Below are positions 14,921-21,122 of a stretch of DNA of 28,237 nt, piece by piece. The notes beneath the pieces were generated by a model, which was not told the DNA's origin, searched no databases, and saw nothing but the letters and a program-made list of their open reading frames with translations. The stretch's first letter is position 1. Every line of letters begins with the position of its first letter. The position numbers and the translations under genes were made by a program. Origin of the DNA: an uncultured Oscillospiraceae bacterium (GTDB taxonomy: Bacteria > Bacillota > Clostridia > Oscillospirales > Oscillospiraceae); contig CAKTNP010000027.1 in assembly GCA_934589155.1 (NCBI GenBank), positions 1-28,237 on the forward strand, read 5' to 3'.

Positions 14921-14964
14921 GCCGTTTCCTTTCCATCCGGGTGTCCCCGGAGCTTGATTTTTTT

Positions 14965-14973
14965 ATTATACCA
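14965..14973 (-). promoter_or_regulatory. Extended -10 promoter of the esterase operon
   Basis: On the minus strand, TGGTATAAT is a TGn extended -10 with no good -35. The start would lie about 40 nt before the esterase start codon. Confidence 0.6.
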
Positions 14974-15059
14974 CAAATTGCAACGGTGCGCATGGTCCTT
15001 TTGCGAATTTTACAATTCCGTAAATTTTGGCGGGGCACGTAGCCTTGAACGGAGGTCCG

Positions 15060-15068
15060 TGATATAAT
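15060..15068 (+). promoter_or_regulatory. Extended -10 promoter of the methyltransferase gene
   Basis: TGATATAAT forms an extended -10. TTGAAC (15045-15050) is too close to serve as the -35. It is divergent from the promoter at 14965-14973. Confidence 0.55.
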
Positions 15069-15103
15069 GGGGCCATAGGATTTTCTGAAAAGAAGGTGCT
15101 TTT

Positions 15104-15916
15104 ATGGATCTTCAATGTAACGCAGACCGCTTCCTGGGCTTTGCCGACGTCTACGACAGCGCCCGGCCCTCCGTCCCCCGAAAATGCGTGGAGCTGCTCA
15201 CCCGGTATCTGGGGCGGGTACCGGACCGGGTGGTAGATCTGGGCTCCGGCACGGGGCTATCCACCCGGGCCTGGCAGGGTGCCTGCGGCGAGGCCGTGGG
15301 CGTGGAGCCCAGCCCCGACATGATCGCCCAGGCCCGGCGCCGGGGCGGCCAGGGTCTGCGGTTCGTGGAAGGCTACGCCCATAACACGGGCCTGCCCGAC
15401 GAATGTGCGGACATCGTGGTCTGCTCCCAGTCCTTCCACTGGATGGAGCCGGTGTCCACCCTGAATGAAGTCAACCGGATCCTGGTCCCCGGGGGGCTCT
15501 TTGCCACCGTAGACTGCGACTGGCCCCCGGTGTATTCCGTGAAGGTGGAAATGGCCTATCGGGACCTGTTCGACAAGGTCCGGGAGCTGGAGTCCACCCT
15601 GCCCGGGGTCCGAGACAGCTTCCGCCGGTTCGACAAAAGTCATCATCTGGAAAACATCCGATCCAGCGGCCATTTCCGCTACACTCGGGAGCTGGTGCTC
15701 TTGAGTGAGGAGCCCTTCACCCCGGAGCGTTACATCGGCCTGGCTATGAGCCAGGGGAGCCTCCAGACCATTCTGAAGAAGCACCCGGAGACCATTCAGG
15801 CGGATCTGAACCGATTTTGCGAAAAAGTCCGGGAAAGCTGGATTTTGGGCCAGAATACCGGGGCATTTTGTTACCGGATTCGCCTGGGCGCCAAGGCACC
15901 TGACGCCCGGCCCTGA
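15104..15916 (+). CDS. Class I SAM-dependent methyltransferase
   Basis: A 270-residue cytoplasmic methyltransferase of the Methyltransf_11/UbiE-like type. SAM-binding motif I is VVDLGSGTG (43-51). Acidic motif II is VGVEPSPDM, and the post-motif region is ADIVVCSQSFHWM, ahead of a helix ending LVPGG. FHWM in place of a catalytic loop is common in trans-aconitate/small-molecule methyltransferase-like proteins, but the substrate cannot be inferred. GAAGG lies upstream of the start in a short leader. The gene is monocistronic between the divergent esterase operon and tRNA-Val. It is not adjacent to the SAM riboswitch and has no such leader itself. Confidence 0.87.
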   Translation: MDLQCNADRFLGFADVYDSARPSVPRKCVELLTRYLGRVPDRVVDLGSGTGLSTRAWQGACGEAVGVEPSPDMIAQARRRGGQGLRFVEGYAHNTGLPDECADIVVCSQSFHWMEPVSTLNEVNRILVPGGLFATVDCDWPPVYSVKVEMAYRDLFDKVRELESTLPGVRDSFRRFDKSHHLENIRSSGHFRYTRELVLLSEEPFTPERYIGLAMSQGSLQTILKKHPETIQADLNRFCEKVRESWILGQNTGAFCYRIRLGAKAPDARP

Positions 15917-15943
15917 TGCCGTGAAAAAAAGATAAATTGGGGC

Positions 15944-15971
15944 TTGATTTTTCCGAAAACTCTGCTATAAT
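15944..15971 (+). promoter_or_regulatory. Promoter of tRNA-Val
   Basis: TTGATT (15944-15949), a 16-nt spacer and TATAAT (15966-15971), 16 nt before the mature tRNA. Confidence 0.75.
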
Positions 15972-15987
15972 AATGAAGCATTGTTCC

Positions 15988-16064
15988 GGAGGCTTAGCTC
16001 AGCTGGTTAGAGCGCATGCTTCACACGCATGAGGTCACAGGTTCGAGTCCCGTAGTCTCCACCA
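15988..16064 (+). tRNA. tRNA-Val (anticodon CAC)
   Basis: The 77-nt gene has acceptor GGAGGCT/AGTCTCC (one G-U pair), D arm GCTCAGCTGGTTAGAGC, anticodon stem CATGC/GCATG with loop TTCACAC giving CAC (reads GUG), T loop GTTCGAGTCC and an encoded CCA. Confidence 0.95.
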
Positions 16065-16066
16065 CA

Positions 16067-16123
16067 TATGAAAAATCCGAACTTCTTCCCTATTGGGAGT
16101 GCGTTCGGATTTTTCATTTTTAT
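16067..16123 (+). terminator. Terminator of tRNA-Val
   Basis: Stem ATGAAAAATCCGAAC (16068-16082) pairs with GTTCGGATTTTTCAT (16103-16117), followed by TTTTTAT. Confidence 0.88.
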
Positions 16124-16149
16124 CAAGGATATTTCCTACTGATATTTAC

Positions 16150-16183
16150 GCCCGGAGGAATTTTACATCCTCCGGGCATTTTT
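16150..16183 (+). terminator. Second hairpin terminator
   Basis: Stem GCCCGGAGGA (16150-16159) pairs with TCCTCCGGGC (16168-16177), followed by ATTTTT. No gene lies between it and the first terminator. The stretch from here to 16333 holds no recognisable gene, though AGGAGG occurs at about 16240 without a good start codon. Confidence 0.7.
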
Positions 16184-16333
16184 CCGCATATTCGATTTCT
16201 GCCGCTCCGCCTGCTACAATGAGTGCAGAAATTCATTAGGAGGACGAGCCGGAGGGCAGACCCATCGGCATTTAGGGGCGGCGGCACCTGCGATACATAC
16301 AAAACCGGGATATAGACTTAGCCGCAAAACAAG

Positions 16334-16576
16334 TCATCTATTCAGAAGCCGATAGCCCTTCTTGTGAACGTCGTATTCCAGCTGCAAGCCGCAGATGTCC
16401 CCCAGAGCGGCGAAATCCGCATAGAGGGTTTTCTTCTCGACGGTGATCCCATGTTCCTTCAAAAGCCCTTCCAGCTCTCCACGGGTGACAATTCTGTTCT
16501 TGCCCGCATTGGCTTCCAGATACTGCTTCAGAATCAGAAGCCGCTCGGCAATGTAGTATTTCCCGTAATTTGCCAT
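16334..16576 (-). CDS. WYL-regulator-like DNA-binding domain, truncated
   Basis: An 80-residue protein resembling only the N-terminal winged helix of WYL/DeoR-like transcription regulators: AERLLILKQYLEANAG, VTRGELEGLLKEHGI, then VEKKTLYADFAALGDICGLQLEY and GYRLLNR. Full members have about 300 residues with a ligand-sensing WYL domain, which is absent here, and I see no remnant of it in the downstream frames. It is either a decayed gene or a stand-alone DNA-binding domain. It reads away from the AT-rich island and has an extended -10 (TGATACAAT, minus strand, 16612-16604) upstream. Confidence 0.65.
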   Translation of the reverse strand: MANYGKYYIAERLLILKQYLEANAGKNRIVTRGELEGLLKEHGITVEKKTLYADFAALGDICGLQLEYDVHKKGYRLLNR

Positions 16577-16603
16577 ACCCGCACCCCGCAGAAGTTTTTC
16601 TCT

Positions 16604-16612
16604 ATTGTATCA
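16604..16612 (-). promoter_or_regulatory. Extended -10 of the truncated regulator
   Basis: Minus-strand TGATACAAT, 28 nt before the start codon, with no convincing -35. Confidence 0.45.
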
Positions 16613-16655
16613 CACCAAAAGCAAAGAAAAAAGAGTGCATTTCAAATCTTAGCCG

Positions 16656-16684
16656 TTGATATTTGCGGACGGATGTGGTATGAT
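16656..16684 (+). promoter_or_regulatory. Promoter of the rod-shaped leader RNA
   Basis: TTGATA (16656-16661), a 17-nt spacer and TATGAT (16679-16684), with TG upstream of the -10. The predicted start at about 16691 coincides with the first base of a 14-bp closing stem. Confidence 0.75.
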
Positions 16685-16690
16685 AACCGT

Positions 16691-16880
16691 GCCAAACTAA
16701 CTGAATAGATAAGATGGAGCCTATGGGGATAGTCTACTCTTTTTGCCTATACGCATTGAATTTGATAAAAATGCAAATTCTGCTGTGTATAGGCAAGGCT
16801 CTTGCTATATCAGTTAGTTTGGCGACTATCGGAGTTTGCGTTTTTTGTGCGTCTACTTCGGTAGGCGCACTTTTTATTTT
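16691..16880 (+). ncRNA. Rod-shaped structured leader RNA of unknown class
   Basis: The RNA opens with GCCAAACTAACTGA (16691-16704), which pairs perfectly with 16810-16823. Inside, GAGCC (16717-16721) pairs with GGCTC (16797-16801), TTGCCTATAC (16743-16752) with GTATAGGCAA (16787-16796), and GAATTTG (16758-16764) with CAAATTC (16774-16780). A one-sided 21-nt bulge (16722-16742) holds GATAGTC (16728-16734), complementary to GACTATC (16824-16830) right after the closing stem, so a pseudoknot is possible. A terminator ends it at 16847-16880, just before the next ribosome site. I do not recognise the class. It could be a riboswitch-like attenuator or an independent small RNA. Confidence 0.7.
16847..16880 (+). 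terminator. Terminator of the structured leader
   Basis: Stem GTGCGTCTAC (16847-16856) pairs with GTAGGCGCAC (16861-16870) across a TTCG tetraloop, then TTTTTATTTT. The gene's GGAGG begins 3 nt later. GTCTAC also occurs in the leader bulge (16732-16737), so the 3' arm has an alternative partner. Confidence 0.9.
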
Positions 16881-16894
16881 ATGGAGGAATGGCT

Positions 16895-17500
16895 ATGGAA
16901 GAAAAAATCATTATCAAAGGCGAAAAACAACGATTTACCCTATTCTATTATGTAATTGGACTCGTCGGTATGGTGTGCATTTTAATACCATTTATTGACC
17001 AAATGATTGACCCCGGTTATCACAACAAATCGCTCATGTATAATGTAATACATTGCAGTGACCTTCACACATTTTTGTGGCCGATAGGTATTGCTTTTAT
17101 TGCTGTTGCAGCGATTTTCCCAATGGTATATTCCAGAGTTGAATTGACAATCACTAACAAAAGAGTATTTGGAACGGCAGCGTTCGGAAAGCGGGTTGAT
17201 TTGCCGCTGGATTCTGTATCTGCGGTTGGAAGTGGTGTGTTTCATAGCATAACGATAACATCCGCCTCCGGCGCAATTAAATTTGGGATGCTTAGCAATC
17301 GTGACGAACTGTACAAGGCAATCAGTAAACTTCTTATTGATCGGCAGGATTCAAAGCAGCCAATCACGCAAACAACAATTAAGCCAGAAATTCCCCAGAG
17401 CAATGCCGAAGAACTGAAAAAGTACAAAGATTTGCTTGACAGCGGCGTTATCTCTCAAGAAGAATTTGATGCAAAGAAAAAGCAGTTGCTGGGATTGTAA
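16895..17500 (+). CDS. Membrane protein with bacterial PH-like and SHOCT domains
   Basis: A 201-residue protein. Two transmembrane helices (about residues 14-36 and 58-80) are followed by a bacterial PH-like domain (about 82-150, RVELTITNKRVFGTAAFGKRV onward) and a C-terminal SHOCT motif (ELKKYKDLLDSGVISQEEFDAKKKQLL). Such proteins are widespread and uncharacterised; SHOCT domains are thought to mediate oligomerisation. Start 16895 has GGAGG (16883-16887) 7 nt upstream; ATG 16889 is too close. The gene is visibly more AT-rich than its neighbours, suggesting transfer. Its expression depends on read-through of the structured leader. The next small gene begins 2 nt after its stop. Confidence 0.85.
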   Translation: MEEKIIIKGEKQRFTLFYYVIGLVGMVCILIPFIDQMIDPGYHNKSLMYNVIHCSDLHTFLWPIGIAFIAVAAIFPMVYSRVELTITNKRVFGTAAFGKRVDLPLDSVSAVGSGVFHSITITSASGAIKFGMLSNRDELYKAISKLLIDRQDSKQPITQTTIKPEIPQSNAEELKKYKDLLDSGVISQEEFDAKKKQLLGL

Positions 17501-17502
17501 AT

Positions 17503-17703
17503 ATGATTCGGCGCAGTACGGAATTTCTGCATTCTTTCTTCTTTGGCAGTGATACATATTCCGCAGACGCAATTGACAGGAAAGTGGCTGCTGACATTAT
17601 TGACTTCTGCCTAGAAAATAGGATGATTGAAGTTACTAGGAACAATAGAAAACGACTCTATCGTATTTTGCCAGAGGGCAAAAAAGTGATTGACCGAAAA
17701 TAG
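17503..17703 (+). CDS. Small winged-helix-like protein
   Basis: A 66-residue basic protein whose second half (AADIIDFCLENRMIEVTRNNRKRLYRILPEGKKVI) looks like a short winged-helix or DUF-type domain with a helix and two strands. The ATG lies 2 nt after the stop of the PH/SHOCT gene with no separate strong ribosome site, so it is probably translated by coupling. It shares the AT-rich composition of that gene. The protein is too short and divergent to name; it could also be the remnant of a longer gene. Confidence 0.5.
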   Translation: MIRRSTEFLHSFFFGSDTYSADAIDRKVAADIIDFCLENRMIEVTRNNRKRLYRILPEGKKVIDRK

Positions 17704-17705
17704 CA

Positions 17706-17737
17706 GGAAAAGGGTGCCGCAATCGGCACCCTTTTCC
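17706..17737. terminator. Hairpin between convergent genes
   Basis: Perfect 14-bp stem GGAAAAGGGTGCCG (17706-17719) with 17724-17737, loop CAAT. The internal T-rich arm is followed by only GTTA, so it is a weaker terminator by sequence. It can serve both strands. Confidence 0.65.
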
Positions 17738-17738
17738 G

Positions 17739-17885
17739 TTACCCCTCCAAAAGAGAAAGGTATTTATAAACCGTCGTCCTGCTCAAATCGCAAACCCTTG
17801 CCAATTCCGAAACATTCAGCGTTCCGTTGATGATCTGCAGCGCGGTGGCCACTGACACGCCCGCCATGTGGGAAATATCATTCAT
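17739..17885 (-). CDS. 48-residue helix-turn-helix peptide
   Basis: A short minus-strand frame starting MNDISHMAGVSVATALQIIN and ending TVYKYLSLLEG. It contains a clear HTH of the Hin/resolvase or transposase type: VSELARVCDLSRTTVYKYL. The N-terminal half also resembles a LacI-type helix (DISHMAGVSVATALQIING). No strong ribosome site is visible upstream. It may be the C-terminal or isolated DNA-binding remnant of a longer regulator or recombinase, or a genuine small DNA-binding protein. It ends beside the hairpin at 17706-17737. Confidence 0.5.
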   Translation of the reverse strand: MNDISHMAGVSVATALQIINGTLNVSELARVCDLSRTTVYKYLSLLEG

Positions 17886-18142
17886 GGAAATCGTCGTCCC
17901 TTTTCCTCTATTCCCTTGGTTTTTCCTATCAGCATTTTACTCAAAATTCCGTGTGGAATTTTGTGAAAAGCCACAACGGTTTGCGAAAACAGCTCCGCTT
18001 TCCGCGCCGTGCCCAGGGCTCCCGCTCCGTTTTCTTTCTCTTTTTTCTCCTCTCTGCCTCCTTCTGCGACTCCCACATCCTGCTTTCAGGGAAATTATGG
18101 CGTCATTTCAAGGTCCATTCCCCTATTTTCTTCGATTTTCCC
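17886..18142. other. Gene-free stretch before murC
   Basis: No gene or repeat is supported here. The plus strand is strongly pyrimidine-rich between about 17995 and 18080. A long in-frame extension upstream of murC is open but lacks coding character and a ribosome site. Confidence 0.5.
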
Positions 18143-18171
18143 TTGTGTTTTTCCATCACCTGTATTATAAT
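18143..18171 (+). promoter_or_regulatory. Promoter of murC
   Basis: TTGTGT (18143-18148), a 17-nt spacer and TATAAT (18166-18171), about 45 nt before the start codon. Confidence 0.65.
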
Positions 18172-18217
18172 TGGCTATTGGTACGTCCAAATATTTCTCT
18201 TTTGGGAGTCGACATAT

Positions 18218-19579
18218 ATGAATCAAAATGACAGGCTAAAGAGCTATCTCACCCCGGGCCACCACATCCATCTGGTAGGCATCGGCGGCGTTTCTATGCG
18301 TCCCCTGGGCCTGGTGCTGAAGGGCATGGGCCTGAACATCACGGGCTCCGACATGAACGCCTCCGTTTCCACGGAGGAGCTGGAGTCCAAGGGCATCCAC
18401 GTCCACATCGGCCACAGCGCCTCCAACATTCAGGGGGCCGACTGCATCATCCGCACTGCCGCCGCCCACAACGACAACCCGGAGATCGCCGCCGCCCGTC
18501 GGCTGGGTATCCCCGTTTTTGAGCGGGCCGCCGCCTGGGGCGTGATCATGCAGGCCTACAAAAATGCCATCTGCGTTTCCGGCACCCACGGAAAGACTAC
18601 CACCACCTCCATGCTGACCCATATCTTTATGGAGGCGGGCTGGGATCCCACCGTCATGATCGGCGGCTATCTTCCCCTGCTCCACGCCGGGCACCGGGTG
18701 GGCCAGGGCGACACCATCATCATGGAAAGCTGCGAATACTGCAACTCCTTCCTGAACTTTTTCCCCACCACCGCCATTGTTCTGAACATTGAAGCGGACC
18801 ACCTGGACTTTTTCAAGGATCTTTCCGATATTGAAGCTTCCTTCCGGAAGTTTGCTGAGCTGGTGCCGCCGGAGGGCACCGTCATTGCCAACGGTGACGA
18901 TGCCAGCACCGTCAAGGCCCTGGCGGGTCTCGACTACATTTCCTTCGGTCTGGATCTTTCCAATCGGGTCCACGCCGAAAATGTCTCCGAAAATTGGCGG
19001 GATTTTGACGTGATCTGTGACGATCAGCCCTATTGCACCGTCCATCTGGAGGTCTACGGCCGCCACAATACCCTCAATGCCCTGGCCGCCGCTGCCGCCG
19101 CCTGGAGCCTGGGTGTCCCCGGAGACATGGTGGCCAAGGGCCTGGCCTCCTTCCACGGGGCAGGCCGCCGGCTGGAATTCAAAGGCAATTTCCACGGGGC
19201 CGACGTCTACGACGACTACGCCCACCACCCCGGTGAGCTCCACGCCACCATCGCCGCCGTAAAGGCCATGGGGTATCAGCGGATCGTGCTGGCCTTCCAG
19301 CCCCATACCTATTCCCGAACCAAGGCCCTGTTTAACGATTTTGTCCGGGAACTGCGGACCGTAGATCAGGTGGTGCTGGCAGAAATTTACGCTGCCCGGG
19401 AGCGGAATACCATCGGAATTTCCTCCAAAGACCTGGCGAATCAGATCCCAGGGGCCGTATATTTTGAGACTTTACCGGAGGTCACGTCGTATCTGCGCGA
19501 AACGGCGCGGCCCGGAGACATTATTTTGACCGTGGGGGCGGGAGATATTTACACCGCGGGAGAGGCGCTGTTCAAATAA
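18218..19579 (+). CDS. murC: UDP-N-acetylmuramate--L-alanine ligase
   Basis: A 453-residue cytoplasmic Mur ligase that adds L-alanine to UDP-MurNAc using ATP, the first amino-acid step in peptidoglycan stem synthesis. The N-terminal UDP-binding domain has HLVGIGGVSMRPLG (18-31). The ATP-binding P loop is SGTHGKTTTT (121-130), followed by the central ESCEY metal/ATP region and the C-terminal DDYAHHPGE and AFQPHTYSRT motifs typical of MurC. The length is normal. Start 18218 has GGGAG (18204-18208) 9 nt upstream and its own promoter. It is not in a dcw cluster here: tRNA genes and an ABC operon follow on the other strand. SGTHGKT and DDYAHHP favour MurC over MurD, MurE or MurF. Confidence 0.95.
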   Translation: MNQNDRLKSYLTPGHHIHLVGIGGVSMRPLGLVLKGMGLNITGSDMNASVSTEELESKGIHVHIGHSASNIQGADCIIRTAAAHNDNPEIAAARRLGIPVFERAAAWGVIMQAYKNAICVSGTHGKTTTTSMLTHIFMEAGWDPTVMIGGYLPLLHAGHRVGQGDTIIMESCEYCNSFLNFFPTTAIVLNIEADHLDFFKDLSDIEASFRKFAELVPPEGTVIANGDDASTVKALAGLDYISFGLDLSNRVHAENVSENWRDFDVICDDQPYCTVHLEVYGRHNTLNALAAAAAAWSLGVPGDMVAKGLASFHGAGRRLEFKGNFHGADVYDDYAHHPGELHATIAAVKAMGYQRIVLAFQPHTYSRTKALFNDFVRELRTVDQVVLAEIYAARERNTIGISSKDLANQIPGAVYFETLPEVTSYLRETARPGDIILTVGAGDIYTAGEALFK

Positions 19580-19634
19580 GCCCAAAAGCCAGGCCCAAAA
19601 TGCCCGTTCCCGAGATGAATCGACAAGCAGCCCT

Positions 19635-19675
19635 AAAAAGGCGGAGTAACCTGTAGGTTTCTCCGCCTTTTTCTG
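19635..19675 (+). terminator. Terminator of murC
   Basis: Stem AAAAAGGCGGAG (19635-19646) pairs with CTCCGCCTTTTT (19661-19672), with inner AACC/GGTT, and ends in a T run. Confidence 0.88.
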
Positions 19676-20021
19676 TCGGAAGAGCAAAGAATATGGGACC
19701 CCAGGGCTAAGAAAACGCCGCAGGCGGGCCAGGCAGGAGCGGCCGGGACTCCGGCGCCGGGCAGGACACTCTTCGACCGGAGCCGACGGTCTTCCTGCCC
19801 ATTCGATTTTTCTTATATTTTGACTCACTCCTTTTTCTTGTGGGATTGAAGAGAAGTGGTGCGCAGAAACATCCGTACCGATATGTTTTTACGCAAAAAT
19901 TTTTACGAAGCCGCAATCCAATAAGGGGAAACGCAAAGTCAAGTTAACAGGAAAATGAAGGGCAAATCGAAAGCCTCTAAAAATCCTGCAATATTTACAG
20001 GCTGTAAACCCAGAAAAATAC
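19676..20021. other. Gene-free stretch with a large hairpin
   Basis: No gene is supported. A two-level hairpin lies at 19759-19800: GGGCAGGA pairs with TCCTGCCC and inner GACCG with CGGTC. It is followed by the T-rich run ATTCGATTTTTCTT, so it could be a second terminator on the plus strand or the end of an unrecognised small RNA. The rest (19815-20021) is AT-rich with no clear signal. Confidence 0.4.
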
Positions 20022-20057
20022 AGAAAAGCAGCCAGCAATTGTTACGATTGCTGGCTG
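20022..20057 (-). terminator. Terminator of the tRNA-Ile2/tRNA-Trp transcript
   Basis: Stem CAGCCAGCAAT (20029-20039) pairs with ATTGCTGGCTG (20047-20057). On the minus strand it is followed by CTTTTCTG. Confidence 0.85.
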
Positions 20058-20063
20058 TTTTTC

Positions 20064-20139
<76 letters not shown>

Positions 20140-20172
20140 ATTTATGATGTACGCCCAAAGGGCGGTACTGAC

Positions 20173-20249
20173 TGGTGGGCCCTCGGGGACTCGAACCCAG
20201 GACCAGGCGGTTATGAGCCGCCAGCTCTAACCAACTGAGCTAAGGGCCC
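20173..20249 (-). tRNA. tRNA-Ile2 (anticodon CAT, lysidine-modified)
   Basis: On the minus strand the 77-nt gene has acceptor GGGCCCT/AGGGCCC, D arm GCTCAGTTGGTTAGAGC, an anticodon loop CTCATAA, discriminator A and an encoded CCA. CAT could mean Met, but the GGCTCATAACC arm and TTAGCTCAGTTGGTTAGAGC-type D region match the Bacillus Ile2 tRNA, whose C34 is changed to lysidine by TilS to read AUA. Elongator Met tRNAs usually have GGTTCATACC. Confidence 0.85.
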
Positions 20250-20276
20250 GTAGATCACTGGGACATTACGGGTGAT

Positions 20277-20305
20277 ATTTTACCATTTCTTTCGTCCCTT
20301 GTCAA
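20277..20305 (-). promoter_or_regulatory. Promoter of the tRNA-Ile2/tRNA-Trp transcript
   Basis: On the minus strand, consensus TTGACA (20305-20300), a 17-nt spacer and TAAAAT (20282-20277), with TG one base upstream of the -10. Confidence 0.85.
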
Positions 20306-20315
20306 TGGTTTTTTC

Positions 20316-20346
20316 GGGCCGCCGGAAGATTTCCTTCCGGCGGCCC
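20316..20346 (-). terminator. GC-rich hairpin after the ABC operon
   Basis: Perfect 13-bp stem GGGCCGCCGGAAG (20316-20328) with 20334-20346, 6 nt after the stop of the ATPase gene. On the minus strand it is followed by A residues rather than T, so it is not a classic intrinsic terminator. It may protect the mRNA 3' end. Confidence 0.45.
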
Positions 20347-20351
20347 GGGCC

Positions 20352-21110
20352 TTACAGAATACTCTGCAAAAATTGCCTGGTCCGGGGATTCTGGGGGTTA
20401 GAAAATATCTCCTTGGGTGCCCCCTCCTCCAGGATCACCCCGTCGGCCATGAACAGCACCTTGTCGCAGACCTCCCGGGCAAAGCCCATCTCATGGGTCA
20501 CGCAGAGCATGGTCATGCCGTCCTCTGCCAGCTTTTTCATCACGTTCAGCACGTCTCCCACCAGCTCCGGATCCAGAGCCGAGGTGGGCTCATCAAAGAG
20601 CATGACCTTAGGCTGCATGGCCAGAGCCCGGGCAATGGCCACCCGCTGCTGCTGGCCGCCGGAGAGCCGGGAGGGGTACTCCTCCGCCCGGTCCTGGAGC
20701 CCCACCCGGGACAATAGGTCCATGGCCAGGTTCTCCACCTCCTCCCGCTTGAGCCCCTTGACGGTCATAGGGGCCAGGAGCACGTTTTCCAGTACGGTCT
20801 TATGGGGAAACAGATTGAATTTCTGGAATACCATGCCCATTTCCAGCAATAGCTGCTTCTGCTTCACAGGATCAATGCACTCGATGGTGCGGTCATTCTC
20901 CCGGTGGAGGAACAGCTGATCGTCCACGAAGATCTTTCCGCCGGATATCTTCTCCAGCTGGTTCAGGGACCTGAGGAAGGTGCTCTTCCCCGCGCCGGAG
21001 GGACCGATGATGGACACCACCTCACCCTTTTCCACGGTCATGTTGATGTCCTTCAGCACCTCCAGCTTGCCGAAATGCTTGCTCAGGTGCTCCGTGCGGA
21101 TCATGGACAT
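20352..21110 (-). CDS. Polar amino-acid ABC importer, ATP-binding subunit
   Basis: A 252-residue ATPase of the GlnQ/HisP type that powers amino-acid uptake. Walker A is GPSGAGKST (36-44), the Q loop FQ (95-96), the signature LSGGQQQ (149-155), Walker B VMLFDE (169-174) and the switch His is in CVTHEMGFA. The start at 21110 has GGAGGGG 7 nt upstream, overlapping the stop of the permease gene 12 nt away. It is the last gene of a three-gene operon encoding a binding protein, a permease and the ATPase. The family contains glutamine, cystine, arginine and histidine systems; which amino acid is carried is not determined. Confidence 0.93.
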   Translation of the reverse strand: MSMIRTEHLSKHFGKLEVLKDINMTVEKGEVVSIIGPSGAGKSTFLRSLNQLEKISGGKIFVDDQLFLHRENDRTIECIDPVKQKQLLLEMGMVFQKFNLFPHKTVLENVLLAPMTVKGLKREEVENLAMDLLSRVGLQDRAEEYPSRLSGGQQQRVAIARALAMQPKVMLFDEPTSALDPELVGDVLNVMKKLAEDGMTMLCVTHEMGFAREVCDKVLFMADGVILEEGAPKEIFSNPQNPRTRQFLQSIL

Positions 21111-21122
21111 AGGGACCCCTCC

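Noticed and set aside
16691..16880. 6S RNA
   Set aside because: Length and rod shape are suggestive, but there is a one-sided bulge instead of a central bubble, and the RNA leads directly into a gene's ribosome site.
15988..18217. Integrative element inserted at tRNA-Val
   Set aside because: I found no integrase gene and no repeated copy of the tRNA 3' end downstream.
18236..19306. Long minus-strand frame opposite murC
   Set aside because: It has the same mirror-frame character and no start signals; murC is certain.
20173..20249. Elongator tRNA-Met
   Set aside because: The CAT anticodon fits, but the anticodon arm GGCTCATAACC and D-arm pattern match tRNA-Ile2 instead.
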